This document shows positions 8,531 through 16,426 of a DNA stretch of 64,000 bases, in pieces; within the stretch, counting starts at the first letter, position 1; every line of letters starts with the position of its first letter. Source of the stretch: Pseudaeromonas sp038247115. GTDB taxonomy: Bacteria; Pseudomonadota; Gammaproteobacteria; Enterobacterales; Aeromonadaceae. Below the pieces are notes generated by a model. It saw only the letters and a program-made list of their open reading frames with translations. It made no database searches and was not told the DNA's origin. The stretch covers positions 9,743 through 73,742 of the forward strand of contig JBBRVG010000006.1 of NCBI GenBank assembly GCA_038247115.1, read 5' to 3'. A program made the position numbers and the translations under genes.

Positions 8531-10504
8531 CTACAGCTTGAAACGTGCGACCAGGGTCTGCTGCTGGCTGGCCAGCTGCGCTAACACCTCACCACTACTC
8601 GCCGATGATCGGGATGCTTGCTCGGTTTCGAAGGCCACATCCGCGATACTGGCCACGTGCTGGGCCACCGCCTGACTCACTGAAATCTGCTCTTCGGCGG
8701 CATAGGCCACCTGGTCGACAATCTCCTTGATGGCTACCATCTTGGAGGCGATCCCCGCCAGCGCCCTCTCGGTTTCCCGAGTCTGATGGACACTCAACTG
8801 GGTTTGCTCATGACTGCGCACCATGACAGCCGCCATTTCGCTGCTGCAGTTTTGCAGGTTATCGATCATGGTCTGGATCTCCTGGGTCGCCCCTTGGGAT
8901 CGGGTCGCCAGAGCTCTGACTTCATCGGAAACCACGGCAAAGCCCCGTCCGGCATCACCGGCCCGGGCCGCTTCAATGGCCGCATTGAGGGCTAGCAAAT
9001 TGGTTTGTTCGGCAATGCCGCGGATCACCTCGAGAATATTGCCAATATTGCCGCTGTATCCCTCCAGCTTGTGGGTGATGACCACGGCTTCGGCAATCCC
9101 GGCCGCCAGTTGCTCAATCCCGTGCCGGTTTTCCAGCACCAGACTCCTGCCGAGCTGGCTGTCCTCGTTCGCCGAATCCACTTCCTGACGGGCATGTTCG
9201 CTGGAGCGAGCGACTTCCGTGGCACTGGACTCCAGCTCGGAGATGGCTGCCGCCACCTGATCGGTCTGATTTTTTTGTTCCTGCACCCGAGCCATTACCA
9301 ATTCGCTGATCCCGGCGGTTTTTTGCGTCTCGCGCACCAGATGTTCGGAGCCGGTCTGGACCTCGACCAAGAGCGCCTTGGTATGGTGAGCCAGTTGGTC
9401 TATCGAATGGGCCAGCTCACCCAATTCATTGCGGGCGGCATAATTCACCCGCAGCGTCATATCCCCCTGCTCCATCAGCGCCAAAACCTGGTTGATACGC
9501 GCCAGCGGCAACTGGATACTGCGCGCCGTACTCCAGGCAATCCCGAACGCTATCAGTAGCGAAAAGATCGCGACCGCTACAATCCAGAAACGAGCACTCT
9601 GCACCGCAACATCCGCACTGTGCCGATCCGCTTGCATGCTCTGATTACTGATGACGATCAGTTGGTCCAATGCCACGCCAAGCTGGCGGGTCGACGCTTC
9701 CTCCTTCTGCCGCAGAGCCCGTAATTGAACGTCAATCTCCTGATGACGCGTCAAGGCAGCAATCAGACCTTGATCGCCAAACACCAGCCGCGGAATACGC
9801 TGCACATGGCGGATAAATCGGGCTTTCACATCCTCAGGCACCGCAATCCGCGTCAAACGCTGATTGGCCATTTCGATATCCTTGGCCAACACCGACTGTA
9901 ATTCCTGCAAATTGGTCTTGGCATCGGCGCGCTGGATCATCTTCAGATCCCGGGCTATCCCGCTGGTGATGAGCTCAGACTTGTTCAACAAGGAGCGCTG
10001 GTTGGCGGAAAAGCGTAGTAACAAATCAGCGGCCGAACGATAGTGATCGTCCAGCTGCAACAGCTCACTGCGCATCTGTGACAGACGTTGTGCCAGCACG
10101 GCGGACTCGTCATGCAGCCCCATCAACTGCTCGGAAATAGCGAATAGTTTTGGGGCCTCATCCGTCACCCTATCTAGCTGCTGCTGACTCTCCGGCATCA
10201 ATGTCAGAGCCGAAAATTCGCGGACATATTGCGCATAGCGCGCCTTGTCCTGGGCAAAACTCTGGCGCAACTGCGGGAATGTCGAAACATCCCAACTGGC
10301 CAGATGGGCCAAACTATTCCGATCCGCCGCCATCAAGGTTTCACGCAGCCGGCTGGCGGCTAAGGTCAATGGCGTGGCTTGTTCGGTGACTTGCAAAAAA
10401 CGACCATGGATTGTGGTCGTTTTCAGGTAACTGATGACTCCGAGGAGCAGTAACAGCAGCAGGAGTAGAGCAAAACCCAAGCGGATCCGTTGTACGATTG
10501 ACAT
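8531..10504 (-). CDS. Methyl-accepting chemotaxis protein with large helical sensor domain (first copy)
   Basis: The 657-residue receptor has an N-terminal membrane segment (about 9-28), a mostly helical periplasmic domain of about 280 residues, a second membrane segment (about 310-330), a HAMP region and a C-terminal signalling domain. The tip sequence QTNLLALNAAIEAARAGDAGRGFAVV is in place. The sensor size fits helical bimodular or TorS-like domains; TorS is known to sense through a periplasmic binding protein. I chose the ATG at 10504 because GAGG lies eight bases upstream; starts at 10510 and 10552 are poorer. No CheR-binding pentapeptide is visible at the C-terminus (ending RFKL). It is the first gene of a bicistron with the binding protein. 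Confidence 0.88.
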   Translation of the reverse strand: MSIVQRIRLGFALLLLLLLLLGVISYLKTTTIHGRFLQVTEQATPLTLAASRLRETLMAADRNSLAHLASWDVSTFPQLRQSFAQDKARYAQYVREFSALTLMPESQQQLDRVTDEAPKLFAISEQLMGLHDESAVLAQRLSQMRSELLQLDDHYRSAADLLLRFSANQRSLLNKSELITSGIARDLKMIQRADAKTNLQELQSVLAKDIEMANQRLTRIAVPEDVKARFIRHVQRIPRLVFGDQGLIAALTRHQEIDVQLRALRQKEEASTRQLGVALDQLIVISNQSMQADRHSADVAVQSARFWIVAVAIFSLLIAFGIAWSTARSIQLPLARINQVLALMEQGDMTLRVNYAARNELGELAHSIDQLAHHTKALLVEVQTGSEHLVRETQKTAGISELVMARVQEQKNQTDQVAAAISELESSATEVARSSEHARQEVDSANEDSQLGRSLVLENRHGIEQLAAGIAEAVVITHKLEGYSGNIGNILEVIRGIAEQTNLLALNAAIEAARAGDAGRGFAVVSDEVRALATRSQGATQEIQTMIDNLQNCSSEMAAVMVRSHEQTQLSVHQTRETERALAGIASKMVAIKEIVDQVAYAAEEQISVSQAVAQHVASIADVAFETEQASRSSASSGEVLAQLASQQQTLVARFKL

Positions 10505-10551
10505 CGACATCACCTCATTTCTCCATCTACACAGGCAACAGACATTGCACA

Positions 10552-10587
10552 TCGAAACACCAAGACGCCCGCAGGCGCCTTGGTGGT
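10552..10587 (-). terminator. Terminator of the GH3 gene
   Basis: On the minus strand a 12-bp stem with one mismatch (CACCAAGGCGCC/GGCGTCTTGGTG, 4-base loop) is followed by TTTCG, starting about 20 bases after the GH3 stop. It separates GH3 from the downstream chemoreceptor gene. Confidence 0.65.
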
Positions 10588-10604
10588 TACGTCGATATGA
10601 GCCG

Positions 10605-13355
10605 TTAGGGTTTTAACTGGCCCTGACAGTCGAGTTGCTTGAGATCCTTTCCCGGTTGCAGCAAGGAGGCGGGCACCCAACGTACCGTCGCCACATCAAT
10701 CCGCGCCTGGCCATTGGTCGCCAACATGAAGGGGGTATTGGTCTTGGCAAAGTCCATCCCATCCTTCAGACAGCTCAGCGGCAGGCTGATGGTCAGCCAC
10801 TGTCCCTCCGGCAATTGCCGCAGGGTCGAGGTCACGTCAATCGATTTGCCGCAAGGCCAACCACACTGCAGACCCAGGGTCATATCGCTTTGCGGCGCCT
10901 GTTGCACCCGCAGCGTCACCTGCAACTCACTGTTCGCCTTCAGGTAGCTGCGACGATCCGCACCCTTGACCTGGGTGGTCTGCAATTGCAGGGTCGCGCC
11001 CGAATCCACGCCCGGTTTGTTTTCACCCAGAAAGGTCACGGCGCGCGCATCTTGCTGACGCAGATAGTCAATGGGCTGCACCTTGATGAACTTCATCTCG
11101 GTCACGCTGTTGCCTGAGACTTCGGTGCCGGTCCAGTTGCTGGCATCGCCCATCCGCAAACGATGCTCTTCACTGGCTTTGGGACCAAACAACTCCAGTA
11201 CCTTGCCGGCGGCCGTCAGCTTGGCCGGATCGGTTTCATTACAACCAAACTTGCGGTTATCCAGCGGCAGCTGGTTCAAATTGCTGACGCGGGCCGCCAC
11301 CGGGGACGGCTGCTGGTAACTCAGACCATAGCCATAGGGGAACAGCGGTGCGGTTGCGCCTTGCAAGTCCTGCTCAAACGCCGGCCGCTTCCAGCCCGGA
11401 ATATTGGTCGGAGTGCGATTGATGGCGGTGGCACACTTCAGGAACGGCCAGGAGAACGATAGGCGGCCCTGGAAGTCATGGCCCGGCTTGTCATTGGCAT
11501 CTTTAAACAGCACATCGGTGATGCCCTCGCCTTCCGTGCCTGGCAACCAGGCGGCCACGAACGCCGAGGAGAGATTGATCTCTTCGTTGACATAGAGGGG
11601 ACGTCCAGAAAACAGCACAGTCACCACAGGGATCCCGGCCGCCTTGAGTTGCTTCAGGGTCTGCAGGTCATCGTGATAGCTGTTTTTCAACTCGGAGTAA
11701 GCCAGCGTCTTATTATCCGGAATATCGCCAAACCATTCGGCGTAAGGGTCTTCCCCCATCACCAGGATGGCCACATCCGGTTTGGCCGCCTTCAGATCCG
11801 TCGGCTGGGTACTGGTCAGCACATGATCCGCGCCGACCGTCGAGCGAATGGCATCCAGCAGGCTTTGCGCGCCGGGGAAATCAGAACGCTGATTTTCCGT
11901 GCCTTGCCAGGTCAGACTCCAGCCGCCCACCTGTTTGCCCAGATCGTCCGCGGCACTGCCCACCACCAGCACCTTGCTGCTGCGGCTCAAGGGCAGGATC
12001 TTGTCTTCGTTTTTCAGCAGCACCAGCGACTTGCGCACCGCTTCGCGCGCCAGCGCCTTATGTTCGGCAGCCCCCAGCTCAGCCTGCTTACCCGCCAATT
12101 CCCGAGCGGATGGCTGGGGCTTTTGCCACAAGCCAGCCCGCATCTTAACCCGCAGGATCCGCGTCACCGCATCATCAATCCGGCTCATCGGGATCTGCTT
12201 CTGTGCCACGCCATCGAGCAAACTCTGGCGGAAGGCTTGCCAGTCTTTGCGCGCCGTGACCATGAAGATATCGACCCCGGCCAGCACGGCTGGCAGGCAG
12301 GCGCCCATGGTACAACCCGCTATTTCGCTATGACCGTTCCAGTCAGATACGATCAGGCCATCAAAGCCCATTTTGCCCTTGAGCACATCGGTCAGCAGAT
12401 ACTGACTGCCATGCAGCTTGCCGTTGTATTCAACCTCATCATCCGCCAGCACATCCCGATTCAAGGGGTTGTGCCAGCTATTGAAGGAAGCCATCACCAC
12501 CTGCGCCCCGGCATCCAGACCCGAGAAGTAGCCCACCGCATGGAGATTGCGCAGCGCCTCTTCGGAGTAAAGATTCTGGCCGCGGTCGACACCATCCTGA
12601 GTGCCGCCATCACCGACGAAGTGTTTGACGTTGGAGATGACATGCCGTTGCCCGCGCAGATCGGCAGCCGAGCCCTGCAGACCACGCACCATCTCACCGG
12701 CATAGTGGTAGACGATCGCCGGATCTTCGGAGTAGCCCTCGTAAGTCCGCCCCCAGCGATCATCCCGTGGTACCGCGACCGTGGGTGCGAAGGTCCAATC
12801 CAGTCCGGTTGCGGCCACTTCCCGTGCCGTGATCTGACCGATACGGAAAATCAGGTTCGGATCGCGAGCCGCACCCAGACCTATGTTGTGAGGAAACAGG
12901 GTTGCCGAAAACACGTTGTTGTGTCCATGCACGGCATCGGTTGCCCACATAAAGGGAATGCGAAAGCCCCGGCCCTTGAAGCCCGCCTCAGACGCCAACC
13001 AATACTGATCCGCTTGCTGCGCCCAATCCTGAGCCGAGGCATGCTTGTTGTTGTTTGGCCAGCCGCCACCGCCATTGAGCACAGAGCCGATCTTGTATTT
13101 GCTGATCTCCTCAGGCGTCACCTCGCGGAAGTCCGGCTGGATCATCTGGCCGACCTTCTCTTCCAGCGTCATCTGCGCCAGCAAAGCCTGGATCTCTTGC
13201 TCCATATTTTTATCCTGGGCGATCGCGCTGCGGATCTGCGGCCACTGCCCAAAATGAGGAACATCCGTCACTCCCTCCGCCGAAGCGGCGCTCGCCAGAG
13301 CACAACCCACCCATAGACAGGTCACAGACCTGGCCAGACCATTTCTTATCTTCAT
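10605..13355 (-). CDS. Exported GH3 glucan exo-beta-glucosidase (ExoP/Cel3D-like)
   Basis: The 916-residue enzyme has a signal peptide (CLWVGCALASAASA, cleavage near residue 26), a GH3 N-terminal TIM barrel, a GH3 C-terminal domain, and a further C-terminal beta-rich region from about 690 of the kind found in marine ExoP. The nucleophile motif LIVSDWNG has Asp338. By family knowledge it releases glucose from the non-reducing ends of beta-1,3/1,4-glucan oligosaccharides in the periplasm or outside. AGGAG precedes the start by ten bases. It is divergent from the GH9 gene, and the shared 650-base interval carries several GAAATCGATTTC-type palindromes, so the two are probably co-regulated. Confidence 0.92.
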   Translation of the reverse strand: MKIRNGLARSVTCLWVGCALASAASAEGVTDVPHFGQWPQIRSAIAQDKNMEQEIQALLAQMTLEEKVGQMIQPDFREVTPEEISKYKIGSVLNGGGGWPNNNKHASAQDWAQQADQYWLASEAGFKGRGFRIPFMWATDAVHGHNNVFSATLFPHNIGLGAARDPNLIFRIGQITAREVAATGLDWTFAPTVAVPRDDRWGRTYEGYSEDPAIVYHYAGEMVRGLQGSAADLRGQRHVISNVKHFVGDGGTQDGVDRGQNLYSEEALRNLHAVGYFSGLDAGAQVVMASFNSWHNPLNRDVLADDEVEYNGKLHGSQYLLTDVLKGKMGFDGLIVSDWNGHSEIAGCTMGACLPAVLAGVDIFMVTARKDWQAFRQSLLDGVAQKQIPMSRIDDAVTRILRVKMRAGLWQKPQPSARELAGKQAELGAAEHKALAREAVRKSLVLLKNEDKILPLSRSSKVLVVGSAADDLGKQVGGWSLTWQGTENQRSDFPGAQSLLDAIRSTVGADHVLTSTQPTDLKAAKPDVAILVMGEDPYAEWFGDIPDNKTLAYSELKNSYHDDLQTLKQLKAAGIPVVTVLFSGRPLYVNEEINLSSAFVAAWLPGTEGEGITDVLFKDANDKPGHDFQGRLSFSWPFLKCATAINRTPTNIPGWKRPAFEQDLQGATAPLFPYGYGLSYQQPSPVAARVSNLNQLPLDNRKFGCNETDPAKLTAAGKVLELFGPKASEEHRLRMGDASNWTGTEVSGNSVTEMKFIKVQPIDYLRQQDARAVTFLGENKPGVDSGATLQLQTTQVKGADRRSYLKANSELQVTLRVQQAPQSDMTLGLQCGWPCGKSIDVTSTLRQLPEGQWLTISLPLSCLKDGMDFAKTNTPFMLATNGQARIDVATVRWVPASLLQPGKDLKQLDCQGQLKP

Positions 13356-13439
13356 TCGTCACTAACTCCTGATGTTCGCACTCATGACTCGACCGATTGG
13401 TAACAGTGGCAGCATCAAAGAATGGAACGGCTCAATTGT

Positions 13440-13451
13440 GAAATCGATTGC
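13440..13451. promoter_or_regulatory. Operator-like palindrome upstream of GH3 (11/12)
   Basis: GAAATCGATTGC matches 11 of 12 bases of the shared palindrome and lies 85 bases upstream of the GH3 start codon. No convincing -10/-35 pair could be assigned to it. Confidence 0.5.
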
Positions 13452-13575
13452 ATATCAGCAATTATGGTAGACAGAAGTGTCCCTTCTATTCCAGCTGTTC
13501 CGTAACAGCTTCGAGCAAATATCGACCACCAATCCGAGAATGGTGAGCCGGATCACAAAGATAAAAACAACACGA

Positions 13576-13611
13576 GAAATCGATTTCTAGAATCAAAAAA
13601 AGCCATATACT
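13576..13611 (+). promoter_or_regulatory. Perfect operator overlapping a plus-strand promoter
   Basis: AGAAATCGATTTCT (13575-13588) is a perfect 14-bp palindrome. TATACT follows at 13606-13611 on the plus strand, 18 bases after the 12-bp core, so the operator covers the -35 region exactly as at the PTS operon. Transcription from here would meet the terminator at 13711, well before GH9. Confidence 0.5.
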
Positions 13612-13616
13612 GCCGA

Positions 13617-13735
13617 AATCATCCTGATTTACCCGTCAAGGTGAGATGTAACCCGGTTTTTATTGCTAATAATTACGGGGTTCCATGCTGAGTTAGTTCC
13701 TTTGTTTCGACCCGGGCTTGCCCGGGTTTTTTTAT
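13617..13735 (+). ncRNA. Candidate small RNA or attenuated leader
   Basis: A strong intrinsic terminator ends this stretch, yet no plausible gene lies between the GH3 start and it on the plus strand. A TATACT element six bases before 13617 gives a predicted transcript of about 120 nt under the GAAATCGATTTC operator. Either it is a free small RNA of the glucan regulon, or it is the 5' part of a GH9 leader with conditional termination. The boundaries are inferred only from the promoter-like element and the terminator. Confidence 0.35.
13710..13733 (+). terminator. Orphan intrinsic terminator in GH3-GH9 interval
   Basis: The CCCGGG/CCCGGG stem with loop CTTG (13711-13726) is followed by seven T residues. 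The opposite strand has no T-run, so it acts on plus-strand transcripts only, although the nearest plus-strand gene starts downstream of it. Confidence 0.75.
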
Positions 13736-13748
13736 GCCATAAAAATAT

Positions 13749-13760
13749 GAAATCGATGCC
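13749..13760. promoter_or_regulatory. Imperfect operator-like palindrome (10/12)
   Basis: GAAATCGATGCC matches 10 of 12 bases of the shared palindrome and lies just after the orphan terminator. A still weaker copy (9/12) begins at 13960, 45 bases before the GH9 start codon. Confidence 0.35.
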
Positions 13761-13875
13761 AATCAGGTCGCTTGGCCGTGGGGGAAAACGCCACTCCAGC
13801 GAAAATTTGCCAACGCCTTCACATTTCATCGACTCAGATTTGATTTACCGGGCTGGGTGTTGTTACTTGCATCGT

Positions 13876-13887
13876 GAAATCGATTTC
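13876..13887. promoter_or_regulatory. Perfect operator upstream of GH9
   Basis: A perfect GAAATCGATTTC copy lies 118 bases upstream of the GH9 start codon. No clear -10 element at the 18-19 base spacing is seen here, so it may act in cooperation with the site at 13576. Confidence 0.55.
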
Positions 13888-14005
13888 TAGCATCCGTGAC
13901 GCATGGTTGCGAATGGCCCATAATCAGGCCAGGAGACAATACCGATCGGACTGAGTGCAGAAATCGACTCGATATTTTTCCGTCTGCTATCTAAAGAGGT
14001 AACAC

Positions 14006-16354
14006 ATGAAAACATCTCGACTCAGCACCCTGGCGCTGGTCTTGTCGTGCACCATCGGATTGCATGGCTGCGCCCCCAAAGGCGCCAGCACAGGGGCAGC
14101 CGCCGGCACCGCAACCGCAGGCCCGAGTACCGAATTACTAAACAATGGCGGGTTTAACGGTACCGATGGCTGGTGGACCGCAGGCGCCACTCTGGCGGTC
14201 GACAATCAGATGGGATGCGCCACCTTCACCGAATCGGGTGCCAATCCCTGGGATGTGATCCTTGGACAATCCGGCATTGCGCTGGTCGAGGGGCAAACCT
14301 ATGCCTTGCACTTCAAGGCGATGGCCAAAAATAACGTGCATGTGAAGGCGCTGGTCCAGCATGACGGCGCGCCCTATACCAACTACATGGTGCAGGACCT
14401 CGAGCTTGGCAATACCGCCAAACCCTTCGATATCAAGTTCACACCATCGGCGACCGATGAGAAAACCCAACTTCAATTTCAGATGGGAACCCAGACACCG
14501 ACCACCGTCTGCGTCGGCGAAGTCTCGCTGATCGGTCCGAGCCTGCACAAGAAATCTGACTTCGCGACCGTGCGCGTCAACCAGGTGGGCTATCTGAGCA
14601 AGGCGCAAAAGCGCGCCACCATAGCGACCGATGCCAAAGAGCCCCAAGCCTGGAAACTGCTCAATGCCCAGGGCGAAGTCCTCGCCGAAGGCAAAACCCA
14701 GCCGTTTGGTTTGAATGCCGCCTCAGGGGAGCGGGTGCAAATTGCCGACTTCAGCCAGGTTACAACGCCGGCCAGCGGTTTAGTGCTTGAAGTGGCGGGC
14801 GAGAAGAGTCATCCGTTCAGCATTGGCGATGATATTTATCACCCCATGAAATATGACGCCCTCTCCTTCTTCTACCAGCAACGCAGCGGCATCGACATCG
14901 AAGCCAAGTACGTGCAACGCCCGGATCTGGCCCGTCCTGCCGGTCACAAACCCGAGAAGGTCACCTGCTTCAACAAACAGGATGCCAAGGGTAATCAATG
15001 GCCGGGCTGTGACTTCTCCCTGGATGTCACCGGTGGTTGGTACGATGCCGGCGATCAGGGCAAGTATGTGGTGAATGGCGGCATTTCTGTATGGACCCTG
15101 ATGAATCTGTATGAACGTGAACAGTTGGCCAAGAGCGGTGACAAGAGTGCCTTTGCCGATGGCAAGGTGAAGATCCCGGAACAAGCCAATGGCCACAACG
15201 ATCTGCTGGATGAGGCGCGCTGGATGATGGATTTCTTCCTCTCCATGCAGGTGCCAGATGGCAAGAAGACCTCAGTGCCGGTGGGCGATCAATCCAAACA
15301 ACTGGATAAGTTGCAACTGACCGAGATCGATGCCTCCGGCATGGTCTTCCACAAAGTAGCGGATGCAGCCTGGACCGGCATGCCACTGCCACCCCATAAG
15401 GATCCGCAGCCGCGTTATTTGAGCCAACCCAGTACCGCCGCCACCCTGAACCTGGCAGCCACCGCCGCGCAATCGGCGCGCGTCTGGAAAACCCAGGATC
15501 CGGCCTATGCCGCGCGTTGCCTGAAAGCGGCAGAAAAAGCCTGGAAGGCCGCCAATCGTCACCCGGATGTCTTTGCCTACGACAACTTCGTCGGCTCAGG
15601 CCCCTATGACGATACCAATCTGAGCGATGAGTTCTACTGGGCTGCGGCCGAGCTGTTCACCACCACCGGCAAGAAAGAGTACAAACAGGCGCTGCAAGAT
15701 TCGCCTTTGTATCTGGATGCCCCCAAGGGTGACAAAAACGCGACCGGCGATCTCTACTGGCAAGGCGTCAGCAGTGCCGGCACCATCACACTGGCGCTGG
15801 TCCCGAACCAGCTCGGCAAACAAGAGGTGGATAAGGCGCGCGCCGCCATCATAGCCGCGGCCGATGGTTATCAGCAGGGCGTGGAAAAGGAAGGCTATCG
15901 GATCCCGTATCAGGCGATCGAGTACCCATGGGGCTCCAACTCCAACCTGATGAACCGCAGCATCTTCCTCGGCTTGGCCCATGACTTCACCGGTGAGCGC
16001 AAATACCTGCAAGCCATGTCCGATGCCATGGATTATGTGCTGGGACGTAACCCGCTGGATCAATCCTATGTGTCAGGCTACGGCACTCGTGCACTGAAGA
16101 ATCCGCACCACAGATTCTGGGCTCACCCAGTCGATCCGGCTTCTCCGCAGGTACCGCCAGGCGTGCTCTCCGGTGGCCCGAACTCCATCAACTTCAGTGA
16201 TCCGGTCGCCTCCACCATGAAGGGCAAGTGCACCGGCCAGACCTGCTGGAAAGATGAGATCGGCGCCTGGACCCTGAACGAAGTGACCGTCAACTGGAAC
16301 GCCCCTTTCCTCTGGACCGCTAGCGTGCTGGATGAAGGTGGTTTGACCCGCTAA
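14006..16354 (+). CDS. GH9 cellulase/endoglucanase lipoprotein with N-terminal binding module
   Basis: The 782-residue enzyme has a lipoprotein signal ending LHGC, with Cys22 as the acylation site, then a low-complexity Gly/Ala/Thr linker. Next come a CBM4/9-like beta-sandwich (about 44-175), a CelD-type Ig-like domain (about 187-275) and a GH9 catalytic domain to the end. Catalytic residues are intact: DAGD at 347-350 and Glu759 in LNEVTVNWN; the conserved NPHHRFWAHP segment is also present. By family knowledge it hydrolyses beta-1,4-glucan. Lipid anchoring suggests it stays on the outer membrane. GAGG lies seven bases before the start. It is divergent from GH3 and followed by a GH10 gene, with shared operator-like sites upstream. 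Confidence 0.93.
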   Translation: MKTSRLSTLALVLSCTIGLHGCAPKGASTGAAAGTATAGPSTELLNNGGFNGTDGWWTAGATLAVDNQMGCATFTESGANPWDVILGQSGIALVEGQTYALHFKAMAKNNVHVKALVQHDGAPYTNYMVQDLELGNTAKPFDIKFTPSATDEKTQLQFQMGTQTPTTVCVGEVSLIGPSLHKKSDFATVRVNQVGYLSKAQKRATIATDAKEPQAWKLLNAQGEVLAEGKTQPFGLNAASGERVQIADFSQVTTPASGLVLEVAGEKSHPFSIGDDIYHPMKYDALSFFYQQRSGIDIEAKYVQRPDLARPAGHKPEKVTCFNKQDAKGNQWPGCDFSLDVTGGWYDAGDQGKYVVNGGISVWTLMNLYEREQLAKSGDKSAFADGKVKIPEQANGHNDLLDEARWMMDFFLSMQVPDGKKTSVPVGDQSKQLDKLQLTEIDASGMVFHKVADAAWTGMPLPPHKDPQPRYLSQPSTAATLNLAATAAQSARVWKTQDPAYAARCLKAAEKAWKAANRHPDVFAYDNFVGSGPYDDTNLSDEFYWAAAELFTTTGKKEYKQALQDSPLYLDAPKGDKNATGDLYWQGVSSAGTITLALVPNQLGKQEVDKARAAIIAAADGYQQGVEKEGYRIPYQAIEYPWGSNSNLMNRSIFLGLAHDFTGERKYLQAMSDAMDYVLGRNPLDQSYVSGYGTRALKNPHHRFWAHPVDPASPQVPPGVLSGGPNSINFSDPVASTMKGKCTGQTCWKDEIGAWTLNEVTVNWNAPFLWTASVLDEGGLTR

Positions 16355-16363
16355 TGTGTGAGT

Positions 16364-16390
16364 AGGTCCCGCTCTTGGAGCGGGACCTCT
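16364..16390 (+). terminator. Hairpin between GH9 and GH10
   Basis: A perfect 10-bp stem AGGTCCCGCT/AGCGGGACCT with a 5-base loop starts ten bases after the GH9 stop. The following tract is CTATCTATCG rather than a T-run, so it may terminate only part of the transcripts and let some read into GH10. Confidence 0.5.
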
Positions 16391-16426
16391 ATCTATCGTT
16401 CCTTACGTTCTGCCAACAGGTTTCCC

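Noticed and set aside
11478..13316. A 612-residue plus-strand open frame antisense to GH3
   Set aside because: It mirrors the GH3 coding frame in GC-rich DNA, has no domain features and no ribosome-binding site. GH3 motifs and signal peptide on the other strand are unambiguous.
13629..13829. Small minus-strand open frame in the GH3-GH9 interval
   Set aside because: It crosses the orphan terminator and operator-like sites, and has no coding character.
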